A stretch of DNA of 64,000 nucleotides from Hyphomicrobiales bacterium (GTDB taxonomy: Bacteria; Pseudomonadota; Alphaproteobacteria; Rhizobiales; Rhizobiaceae). Within the stretch, counting starts at the first letter, position 1; each line of letters opens with the position of its first letter. A program made the translations under genes and the position numbers. Positions 42,236-49,634 of this stretch are shown here, piece by piece. The stretch lies in assembly GCA_900473185.1 (NCBI GenBank), contig UCKU01000015.1, positions 353,392 to 417,391 of the forward strand, written 5' to 3'. Under the pieces are notes generated by a model. The model was given only the letters and a program-made list of their open reading frames with translations. It did not search any database and had not been told where the DNA came from.

Positions 42236-43132
42236 TTAAACTTGTGGGAAGCTTTCGAGCGCCCCATCCAGCTCTCGCAATATTTGCGCCTCGCTCGGAA
42301 CACCGCGGGACAGAGATCCGCGCAGCCAGGAACGGTCATTGAGATAGTTGGCCATGAAGCCCTGCTTCGTGATTGCGAAACTTGCCGGCGACAGCATGGC
42401 TTTCGCGGCAAGAAGGAAGCGATACAGGCCCATGAATACGTTCGTCCAATCCTTGGAGGCGCCGTCGGGGGTCGTATCCGCGGCGAAGTAATTCAAGGGA
42501 TAGTCGAAGAACATCGCCCTGTTCTTCTCGAGCGCCAGCAGGAAAGGCACGGCATAAAGATGCAGCGTGTTTCGGAAAGCAGCAAGCTTCCCGAGATTTT
42601 CGATGATGACGCTGCTCCGGTACAGAAGGCCGACATGCCGGGGAACGTGGCCGAGGAAGTGCCGGCGAAACACTTCCGGCTCGTCCATCAGCTTGGGATT
42701 GGTATAGAATGGCGGCGACAGCGTATATGTCAGCTCGGTCGCGAGTATGTCCGCCGATCTGTATTCGCAATGATTGAACAGGACGGCATCGTGCTCCTGC
42801 CTGGCAGCGAGTTCCAGCAGATCGAGCGGATTCACTTGACCGCAGCTGAAAACGTCGCCATCGCCTATGCTGAAGATGAAGTCGTAGTTCCTAGCATGGT
42901 CGGCGTAAAAGTGAAACAGGTTGTCGTCGAAGCCGGACCCCTTGTTGGTTACATAGAGATCACAAAGCGGCTCGAGAATGTATCTGGCGGCGTTATCGAG
43001 TTCGGAGTCCGTCACCGCTGTCTCGAAGATGACGGGGCCGGTATATTTGCTCCGCAGATCCATGATTTGGGAAAGCAGACGCACCAGCTGGATATCGCGC
43101 CTATACGTTGTTATCAGGAGGCATATTTTCAT
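42236..43132 (-). CDS. Glycosyltransferase family 2-like protein
   Basis: 298 residues. The start MKICLLITTYRRDIQLVRLL and SIGDGDVFSCG (metal-binding DxD-like, about 92-102) indicate a GT-A fold; the C-terminal half with VFRRHFLGHVPRHVGLLYRSS resembles the sugar transferases acting on dideoxyhexoses (abequosyl/colitosyl-like) only in general outline. No membrane helix. 84 bp downstream is the methyltransferase. Acceptor and donor unknown. Confidence 0.65.
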   Translation of the reverse strand: MKICLLITTYRRDIQLVRLLSQIMDLRSKYTGPVIFETAVTDSELDNAARYILEPLCDLYVTNKGSGFDDNLFHFYADHARNYDFIFSIGDGDVFSCGQVNPLDLLELAARQEHDAVLFNHCEYRSADILATELTYTLSPPFYTNPKLMDEPEVFRRHFLGHVPRHVGLLYRSSVIIENLGKLAAFRNTLHLYAVPFLLALEKNRAMFFDYPLNYFAADTTPDGASKDWTNVFMGLYRFLLAAKAMLSPASFAITKQGFMANYLNDRSWLRGSLSRGVPSEAQILRELDGALESFPQV

Positions 43133-43219
43133 GGTGTTAAGCTTTCCCGGGTGTTGTCCTAGTCAACTCGACTGGTTCTTTTGGTCCAGGCCTGCGTCAG
43201 TTCGCTGTTTCCGCACCAC

Positions 43220-44164
43220 TCAATTGTCGCGCGTATTCAGGAAACTTTGATAGGTTTGCTTGAGACCGGTCGTCAGTGGACGGGCGTTGTTCCAGCCGAG
43301 CTCACGCAGACGGCGAAGATCGGCAAGCTTGCGCGGCGTCCCATCCGGCCGCGTGGTGTCGAAGGTGAGCGAACCATCGAAACCGATCGTCTTGCTCACG
43401 AGACGGGCAAGCTCGGCAATGGACAATTCCTCACCAGAACCGATATTGATCGGCACCGGACCGGAATAATTGCGCAGCAGGAAGATGACGGCGTCGGCAA
43501 GGTCATCCACATGCAGGAATTCCCGCAATGGGACACCGCTGCCCCAAATCGTCAGTGATTCCGCACCGTTCACCTTGGCCTCATGGGCCTTGCGGATCAG
43601 GGCCGGCAGGACGTGGCTCGTTTCCAGGTCGTAGTTATCGCCGGGACCGTAAAGATTGGTCGGCTGGGCCGATATGAAATCGCGTCCCTGCTCCTGGCGA
43701 TAGGCCTGGCAAAGCTTGATGCCGGCAATCTTGGCGATGGCGTACCACTCATTGGTCTTTTCAAGCGGACCGGTGAGCAGAGATTCCTCGCGGATCGGCT
43801 GTTCGGCGTCGCGCGGATAGATGCAGGTGGAACCGAGGAGAAGAAGCTTGCTCACGTCTGCGCGAGCGGCAGCTTCGATGATATTCGCCTCGATCATGAG
43901 GTTGTCATAGAGAAAGGCGACCGGCGAGGCGCTGTTGGCGGCAATGCCGCCCACCCGTGCTGCGGCGACGATGACGGCATCCGGCTTGTTGTCCATCACC
44001 CAGCGACGCGTCGCGGCCTGATCGGTGAGATCGACCTCGCTGCGCGGTGTGGTCAGCACCTCGCAATTCAGCTGCGAGAGCACCCGGACCAGGGCCGAGC
44101 CGACCATGCCGCGATGGCCGGCGACCCAGATCCGTTTTCCCTCAATCTGAAAAACAGGGTTCAT
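43220..44164 (-). CDS. fcl: GDP-L-fucose synthase / GDP-colitose synthase homologue
   Basis: 314 residues, extended SDR: GHRGMVGSALVRVLS (NADPH), the family Cys in LLGSTCIYPR and active-site Tyr/Lys in NEWYAIAKIAG. These enzymes epimerise C3/C5 of GDP-4-keto-6-deoxymannose and reduce C4. ColC, the colitose synthase, is a homologue with the same catalytic residues, so sequence by eye cannot separate the two. With a ColD-like partner two genes upstream, either GDP-fucose or GDP-colitose (or both) could be the product. 3 bp after gmd. Confidence 0.88.
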   Translation of the reverse strand: MNPVFQIEGKRIWVAGHRGMVGSALVRVLSQLNCEVLTTPRSEVDLTDQAATRRWVMDNKPDAVIVAAARVGGIAANSASPVAFLYDNLMIEANIIEAAARADVSKLLLLGSTCIYPRDAEQPIREESLLTGPLEKTNEWYAIAKIAGIKLCQAYRQEQGRDFISAQPTNLYGPGDNYDLETSHVLPALIRKAHEAKVNGAESLTIWGSGVPLREFLHVDDLADAVIFLLRNYSGPVPINIGSGEELSIAELARLVSKTIGFDGSLTFDTTRPDGTPRKLADLRRLRELGWNNARPLTTGLKQTYQSFLNTRDN

Positions 44165-44167
44165 CCG

Positions 44168-45244
44168 TCAGTCCTTGTCTCGCTGATGAACCGAGTTTGC
44201 AGCATGTTCCTTGATATCGGAGTTGACCATTTCGACGATCATTTCCTCAAGCGTCGTCGTGGCGCGCCACCCAAGCTCCTTCTCGGCCTTGGTCGGATCG
44301 CCCAGCAGAAGATCGACCTCCGTCGGACGGAAATAGCGCGGATCGACTTCGATCAGGCAGCGATCGGTGCCACGAACGTAGCCACGCTCGTCCACGCCCT
44401 GGCCACGCCATTCTATATCGATGCCAGCGACCCGGAAAGCCGTGTCCACGAACTCGCGCACGCTGACGGTACGGCCCGTCGCCAGCACGTAATCGCCCGG
44501 CTTATCCTGCTGCAGCATGCGCCACATGCCTTCGACATAGTCACGGGCATGGCCCCAGTCGCGCATCGAATCAAGGTTGCCGAGATAGAGGCGATCCTGG
44601 TCGCCGGCGGCAATAGCCGCTGCGGCGCGGGTGATCTTGCGCGTGACGAAGGTTTCGCCGCGACGCGGGCTTTCATGGTTGAAGAGAATGCCGTTCGAGG
44701 CGTGCATGCCATAGGATTCGCGGTAGTTGACCGTGATCCAGTACGCATAGAGCTTGGCGACGCCATAGGGTGAACGCGGATAGAAGGGGGTCGTTTCCTT
44801 CTGGGGCGTCTCCACCACCTTGCCGTAGAGCTCGGAGGTCGAGGCCTGATAGAAACGCGTCTTGTCCATGCGCAGGATGCGCAGCGCTTCGAGGATGCGC
44901 AGCGTGCCCATGCCATCGGCGTTAGCCGTATATTCCGGCGTCTCGAAACTCACGTGGACGTGAGACTGGGCGGCCAGGTTATAGATTTCGTCCGGCTGCA
45001 CCTCCTGAATCAGGCGAATCAGGTTGGTGGAATCGGTCATGTCGCCATAGTGTAGCGTGAAGCGGCGATTGACCTCATGCACGTCTTCGTAGAGGTGGTC
45101 GATGCGCGCCGAGTTGAAACTCGACGACCTGCGCTTGATGCCGTGGACCTGGTAACCCTTGGACAGCAGGAGTTCCACGAGATAGGAGCCGTCCTGTCCG
45201 GTTACGCCTGTAATCAGAGCGCGCTTTGGAGCCGTATTCGTCAT
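44168..45244 (-). CDS. gmd: GDP-mannose 4,6-dehydratase
   Basis: 358 residues: ITGVTGQDGSYLVELLLSKGY, the Gmd-typical GIKRRSSSFNSARIDHLY, active-site Tyr/Lys in SPYGVAKLYAYW and ILFNHESPRRGETFVTRKI. Converts GDP-mannose to GDP-4-keto-6-deoxymannose, the shared precursor of fucose, perosamine, rhamnose and colitose. Lies between the ColD-like gene (12 bp) and the fucose-synthase-like gene (3 bp), one operon. Confidence 0.97.
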   Translation of the reverse strand: MTNTAPKRALITGVTGQDGSYLVELLLSKGYQVHGIKRRSSSFNSARIDHLYEDVHEVNRRFTLHYGDMTDSTNLIRLIQEVQPDEIYNLAAQSHVHVSFETPEYTANADGMGTLRILEALRILRMDKTRFYQASTSELYGKVVETPQKETTPFYPRSPYGVAKLYAYWITVNYRESYGMHASNGILFNHESPRRGETFVTRKITRAAAAIAAGDQDRLYLGNLDSMRDWGHARDYVEGMWRMLQQDKPGDYVLATGRTVSVREFVDTAFRVAGIDIEWRGQGVDERGYVRGTDRCLIEVDPRYFRPTEVDLLLGDPTKAEKELGWRATTTLEEMIVEMVNSDIKEHAANSVHQRDKD

Positions 45245-45256
45245 ATGTCTTCGCTC

Positions 45257-46450
45257 TTAGCAGGGGCGGGCAACAGAGGCGAAGGCGTCGGCCACGCGCG
45301 CAATGTCGGCTTCATTCAGATTGTGGTGGTTCGGCAGATAGATGCCGTAGTCATGCACCTTGTCGGCGTTCGGAAGGGCAAGCCGCGGATGGTCGCGAAG
45401 CCAGAAGGGATGGCGCGCGATGTTGCCGCAGATCAAGGGCCGGCATTCGATGTCGAGCGCATTGATGTGCTTGTAGGTTTCCAGCCGGTTTTCGATGAAG
45501 GTGCCGTAGGCGAAGGATGACAGAACCTCCGTATCACCCGACTGCGAGAAGAAGTCCGGCAATGCCTTGCGGTAGAGGTCGAAATTGATACGGCGGCGTT
45601 CGACGATCTGATCGAGCTTCTTGAGCTGCGACCGGCCGAGGAATGCCTGAAGGTCCGTCGAACGCAGGTTATAGCCGGCATGGTAGAAGGTGTAGAGGTT
45701 CTTGAACTCGTCGACACCGTTCTCTTCAGCCAGCGACTGGCGCAGTTCCGGCTTGAGATCGCGGCTCCAGCCGTGCGAACGCAGCGACAGCATCAGCTGA
45801 TGCAGGTCGGCATCGTCGGTGACGACCATGCCGCCTTCGATCGTCGAGATATGGTGGCCGTAGTAGAACGAGAAACTGCCGGCTGCGCCGATCGTGCCGA
45901 GCTTGCGACCCTTGTAGGTCGAGCCGAGCGCCTCGCAGGAATCCTCCAGCAGGATGACGTCGTAACGCTGGCAGATGTCCCTGATGGCGTCCATGTCGCC
46001 GGCGTGGCCGAGAACGTGGACGATGATCAGCAGTGCCGGCGGATCAGTGCGGCAAAGGTCTTCCAGATGGTTGAGGTCGATGCCCAGCGACTTCGAATCG
46101 CAATCGCAGAGGCGCACATCGAAGCCGAGCTGAAGCAGCGGTGAAACCGTGGTGACCCAGCTGACGCCGGCAGCGATCGCCTTATTATTGCGCAGGCGGC
46201 CTGCTTCCTTGAGCGCGGCGATCATCAACAGGTTCGCCGACGACCCGGAGTTAACATAAACCGCGTGGCGGCAGTTCATCCAGAGAGCGAATTCCTGCTC
46301 GAAGGCGAGCGTCTGCTCGGCCTTGGTCAGGCGGTTGCCTGCGAGCATCCACTCGGAGAGCGCCTCGAGTTCGCTCTGCTCGATGGTCTCCTCCGCAAGA
46401 CGGATTGGACGATCTTGAGTAACTAAACGGATTGGACGCCCTACAGTCAT
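45257..46450 (-). CDS. PLP-dependent GDP-4-keto-6-deoxymannose 3-dehydratase-like protein (ColD homologue; His in place of catalytic Lys)
   Basis: 397 residues of the DegT/DnrJ/EryC1/StrS fold. In sugar aminotransferases the PLP Schiff-base Lys lies six residues before EGG; here that position is H199 in SFYYGHHISTIEGG, as in the 3-dehydratases ColD and E1/DdhC. Other ColD-like blocks are SGSSANLLMIAAL, LLEDSCEALGSTY, SLRSHGWSRD, IECRPLICGN and a late NHHN. This predicts dehydration at C3 of the Gmd product, giving a GDP-3,6-dideoxy-4-ketohexose. It shares one nucleotide with the GT2 stop (TAATG). The alternative, GDP-perosamine synthase, would need a Lys. Confidence 0.82.
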   Translation of the reverse strand: MTVGRPIRLVTQDRPIRLAEETIEQSELEALSEWMLAGNRLTKAEQTLAFEQEFALWMNCRHAVYVNSGSSANLLMIAALKEAGRLRNNKAIAAGVSWVTTVSPLLQLGFDVRLCDCDSKSLGIDLNHLEDLCRTDPPALLIIVHVLGHAGDMDAIRDICQRYDVILLEDSCEALGSTYKGRKLGTIGAAGSFSFYYGHHISTIEGGMVVTDDADLHQLMLSLRSHGWSRDLKPELRQSLAEENGVDEFKNLYTFYHAGYNLRSTDLQAFLGRSQLKKLDQIVERRRINFDLYRKALPDFFSQSGDTEVLSSFAYGTFIENRLETYKHINALDIECRPLICGNIARHPFWLRDHPRLALPNADKVHDYGIYLPNHHNLNEADIARVADAFASVARPC

Positions 46451-47229
46451 TACGATGCCTCCCTGATACGCACAGCGCGCATCACTTTCATTTCGAGATA
46501 GTGGCGGGTTACTTCTGCATAAGCGGCGCGCAGCCGCGCGGTCTTCTCGCCGGATGCGAAGGCGTCGATGGTGATCGACCCCTCATGAAAGCGGAAGAAG
46601 GCAAGCGGTTCACGGACGTAGCCGACCGCTGGATAGCGCAGCATTGAAAGCAGCGAGACGAAGGCATCCGGGCCGACGCCGCGATATTCGTTTATCTGAA
46701 GCGGCAACCGACCCGGATAAAGTGCATCGATGAGGATCTGTCTGCGGTAGAGCGCCGCGCCGGGCGAGATCAGCGAGCCGAGAATCTGTCTTTCGATGGC
46801 ATCGACCGGATAGGTGCCGGTTGCGGGCAGCCAGTCCATGAACTGGCGAAGCTTGGTGGGCAGGCCAGGACCATCCGTCACGTCAGCGCCGCTGAAGGCG
46901 AAGCCAGTTTCCGGCGTGATGACCGCAAGGCACGCCTCGATGAAGGTTGGCGCGATCCAGTCGTCGTCATATTGCAGGTGAACGAATTCACCGCTGGCGT
47001 GCAGCGCGCCTTCCAGCCAGCAGAAATGCGGCCCGAAATCGCGCTCGCGGCGGATGTAGAGGATGCGGTCACCATAAACCTCGGCAACTTTCGGCGTATC
47101 GTCGGTGGAGCCGTGGTCGACGACGATAACCTCGCACGCTTTCGTTTGGTTCAAGGCGCTGTCGATAGCGACAGGCAACATTCCGGCTCTGTTAAAGGTC
47201 GGAATGACAATGGAAACAGTCTCAGACAT
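46450..47229 (-). CDS. Family 2 glycosyltransferase
   Basis: 259 residues: SIVIPTFNRAGMLPVAIDSAL, the uridine/nucleotide region VVDHGSTDDTPKVAEVYG, and the DxD-like QYDDDWIAP (about 100-108) make a complete GT-A core. C-terminal helices contain RFHEGSIT. It is coupled to the upstream SDR gene (8-bp overlap) and the downstream ColD-like gene (1-nt overlap). Adds a sugar to the polysaccharide repeat; linkage unknown. Confidence 0.88.
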   Translation of the reverse strand: MSETVSIVIPTFNRAGMLPVAIDSALNQTKACEVIVVDHGSTDDTPKVAEVYGDRILYIRRERDFGPHFCWLEGALHASGEFVHLQYDDDWIAPTFIEACLAVITPETGFAFSGADVTDGPGLPTKLRQFMDWLPATGTYPVDAIERQILGSLISPGAALYRRQILIDALYPGRLPLQINEYRGVGPDAFVSLLSMLRYPAVGYVREPLAFFRFHEGSITIDAFASGEKTARLRAAYAEVTRHYLEMKVMRAVRIREAS

Positions 47230-48013
47230 CAGAGTCTCCTAGTAATTGTCTAAGCCTTGAGATATCGGCGACGAGGGTGTCGGAGCCGCCGGTCGCCCTG
47301 ATATCGAGGGGTCGGGGGCTGAAACTCTGCACGAAATCGCGAATGGTTGTGCCACGCCCGGAGCCGACATTGACCGGCCCCGTTGCGGAAGAAAGGGCAA
47401 GGCGTACGACAAGTTCTGCCGCATCTTCCGCCGGCAGAAAATCCCTGACACTGTCACCGCCCGGAAGCGTGAAGGGTTGGCTCAGGTCCTCTTCTGCCAG
47501 CCGGCGCTCGATGGATGGTCGAAGGAACGAACCGGTTTGCGCTGGGTCATGAATCGAGAAAACACGCGCCGCACAAAAGGTGCGGTCGGATGCCTCGCAA
47601 ATGTCGGACGCAACGCTCTCGGCCATCCATTTTGTCCGTCCGTAGAAAGAGGGTGGCGCCTTTTCGGCGTCCTCGGTTATCGGCAGATGGGACGGCGCGT
47701 AGATATGGCTCGATGAGCAGTAGAGGAACGTGGCCGGGTGTCCCTCGAGCGCCGAGAGAAGATTGATCGTGCCGCCGACATTCACGGCATAGGCGCGGGC
47801 CGGGTCTGCCTTAACTGATGCCACCGGCACCAGGGCCGCCAGATGAACGACCTTATCGATCGGCTGCAGGGCAGCGATTGCCGCTCGGGTCGCATCCAGA
47901 TTCGTCAGGTCCGCCTTGTTGGCGATCACATCTGCGCTTGGCGCAAACTGAGCGAAATGCCTGATAACATGCCTACCCAGGATGCCGCCCGCCCCGGTTA
48001 TCAGGACACGCAT
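47222..48013 (-). CDS. NAD-dependent epimerase/dehydratase (SDR)
   Basis: 263 residues: MRVLITGAGGILGRHV, LYCSSSHIYAPS, active-site FYGRTKW (Tyr-x3-Lys) and VNVGSGRGTTI. Typical of reductases/epimerases of nucleotide sugars. First gene of the minus-strand operon. The start at MRVLITG follows GAGAGGGGCGTCC; an in-frame upstream ATG would add an unlikely tail. Confidence 0.88.
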   Translation of the reverse strand: MRVLITGAGGILGRHVIRHFAQFAPSADVIANKADLTNLDATRAAIAALQPIDKVVHLAALVPVASVKADPARAYAVNVGGTINLLSALEGHPATFLYCSSSHIYAPSHLPITEDAEKAPPSFYGRTKWMAESVASDICEASDRTFCAARVFSIHDPAQTGSFLRPSIERRLAEEDLSQPFTLPGGDSVRDFLPAEDAAELVVRLALSSATGPVNVGSGRGTTIRDFVQSFSPRPLDIRATGGSDTLVADISRLRQLLGDSDV

Positions 48014-48298
48014 GGACGCCCCTCTCGATGGACCGCGCAGCACTCTGCCGAGACCCTTCGGCTGGCAGAGGTCAGATCGCGCTTCTGCTGCATCCAATTT
48101 CCTTATTTCCCGTCGCCGCGCGTTCTTCGCGACACAACGAACACGTTAAAGTGCCGATTTCAGATGACCGGATGGCGGCCCCCAGGATTTCTAACCACGG
48201 CAATTGACGCGAATGCCCGGCTCATGCCATCTCCTTCGTGGTTAACACCAATGCCGCCTCTGCCATGCGCGAACCTTGCGCGAAAGGAATTGCCCGAC

Positions 48299-49123
48299 AT
48301 GCACTTTATTAAAGCAAGGACGCAGAGTGATAATGAGACGGCGCTGGTCACCGTGTTCTGTGCGGTGTGGCACCGTCAGAACAACAAGCTGGAACTGCTG
48401 AAGTCGCACTACATCAACCTGCGCCAGCAAAGTGTCGGCGTGCGCATCGTCTATATCTTCGACAATGGCGATATGCCGCCCGAATGGCTGGACGCGGACT
48501 GTTACGTCTTTTCTCAACCGCTCTCGATCTATGAGGCCTGGTCTGCCGCGGTGGCGTTGAGCAATTCACTGTTTGTGATGAACCTCAATATGGACGACCG
48601 CCTGGCCACAAATGCCGTCGAACTCCTGGTGGGAGCGGCCTGCGCTTCTTCCGCCGGAATGGTTGGAGGTGAATGGCTGGTCTGCTTTGACAATTCCCAC
48701 CTGGATGAGCCTTTCAAAGCGCCGATACTGACCGCATCCGAATTTGCGCCGGACTGGCCTCCGAAACCACGCGAACGCCTGAGACTTGGATCAGGTACCG
48801 GTGAGCGCGGTACTTTCGGTCCGGCTACACTCTGGAGCCCGAAAATGGTCGGCAAATACTATCCGAGCTACTTTGGCGACGGATCCCTGATCAGATCGGT
48901 CGGCGATGCGCTGTTCTGGCATGTATTCCAGCAAAAAAATCTGAAAACCGTTCGCCTGCCGCTCCTGATAGGGAAATATTTCTCTTCGCCGTCTGATCAG
49001 GCGGAGTTTCGGGCCAACCAGGATAACGAGCTGTATCAGCGCTACGGCCTTTCCAATCTGTCCTTTGCCGACCGCATCCTTGGTGGCGAAGTACCGCAAC
49101 TGGCATTTCAGGCTGCCAGGTAA
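48299..49123 (+). CDS. Putative GT-A-like glycosyltransferase of unassigned family
   Basis: 274 residues. The blocks VTVFCAVWHRQNNKLELLKSHY, RIVYIFDNGDMPPEW, SIYEAWSAAVAL and NLNMDDRLATNA are arranged like a family-2-type GT-A core (start strand, nucleotide region, DxD-like MDD), but overall wording fits no family I recognise. The start behind AAAGGAATTGCCCGAC is chosen over upstream frames. Divergent from the SDR gene across 285 bp that hold no gene. Confidence 0.6.
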   Translation: MHFIKARTQSDNETALVTVFCAVWHRQNNKLELLKSHYINLRQQSVGVRIVYIFDNGDMPPEWLDADCYVFSQPLSIYEAWSAAVALSNSLFVMNLNMDDRLATNAVELLVGAACASSAGMVGGEWLVCFDNSHLDEPFKAPILTASEFAPDWPPKPRERLRLGSGTGERGTFGPATLWSPKMVGKYYPSYFGDGSLIRSVGDALFWHVFQQKNLKTVRLPLLIGKYFSSPSDQAEFRANQDNELYQRYGLSNLSFADRILGGEVPQLAFQAAR

Positions 49124-49237
49124 CAATCGTAGGCGGCAGAAAGATCGGCTGCAATTGCCGTCAAGTCATTGAGCGATGATCATGCGTTTGCCGCCTTCAC
49201 GCGACGCGAATATGATCGCGTCAGCCTGCCCCGGCCT

Positions 49238-49564
49238 TCACCGTACCGGCTGGTAATGGCCGCGCAGCGGCACACGGCTGTCCATAGAAATCACACCGTC
49301 GCGTTCGCAGACATACATCAGGGTCGGCATGCCCCCGGAGCGGAAGATCTCATCGTGGCGGCGGCGAATCTGCACCGTTTCGGTGTGGCAGTCGTAAGAT
49401 TCTTCCACCTTCTTGTCCGGCTGCGCCTTCACACCCGGAAGATCCTTGTAGGGATAGAGCGGTTGCACGGCCTGCTTGCCGGAATTCTGCCAATCGATGG
49501 CAAAGGCGGGCGCAGCAAAAGCGCCGGCAACAAGCGACAGCAGGAGAACCGCAGCGAACCGCAT
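49238..49564 (-). CDS. Small secreted protein of unknown function
   Basis: 108 residues with a clear signal peptide (1-22, LLLSLVAGAFAAPAFA) and a mature part with two cysteines (DCHTETV and YVCERDG) that could form a disulfide. The start MRFAAVLLL follows GAGGTTGTG. Next to the chain-length protein gene, 70 bp downstream; perhaps co-transcribed. No family recognised. Confidence 0.6.
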   Translation of the reverse strand: MRFAAVLLLSLVAGAFAAPAFAIDWQNSGKQAVQPLYPYKDLPGVKAQPDKKVEESYDCHTETVQIRRRHDEIFRSGGMPTLMYVCERDGVISMDSRVPLRGHYQPVR

Positions 49565-49634
49565 CACAACCTCTTTCACGGGCGTCTTTCGTTCGGTGCC
49601 CATGTTCAGGATGTAGGAAGATTGGCGGTCGCCA

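Noticed and set aside
43583..44773. 396-codon plus-strand frame
   Set aside because: Antisense to fcl and gmd, both strongly supported.
45257..46450. Ordinary sugar aminotransferase (perosamine or similar)
   Set aside because: The Schiff-base Lys is replaced by His199 within ColD-like surroundings, so transamination is not expected.
37156..49123. Integrative element with flanking att repeats at tRNA-Leu
   Set aside because: No integrase gene and no second copy of the tRNA 3' end recognised in the window; kept only as a weak island hypothesis.
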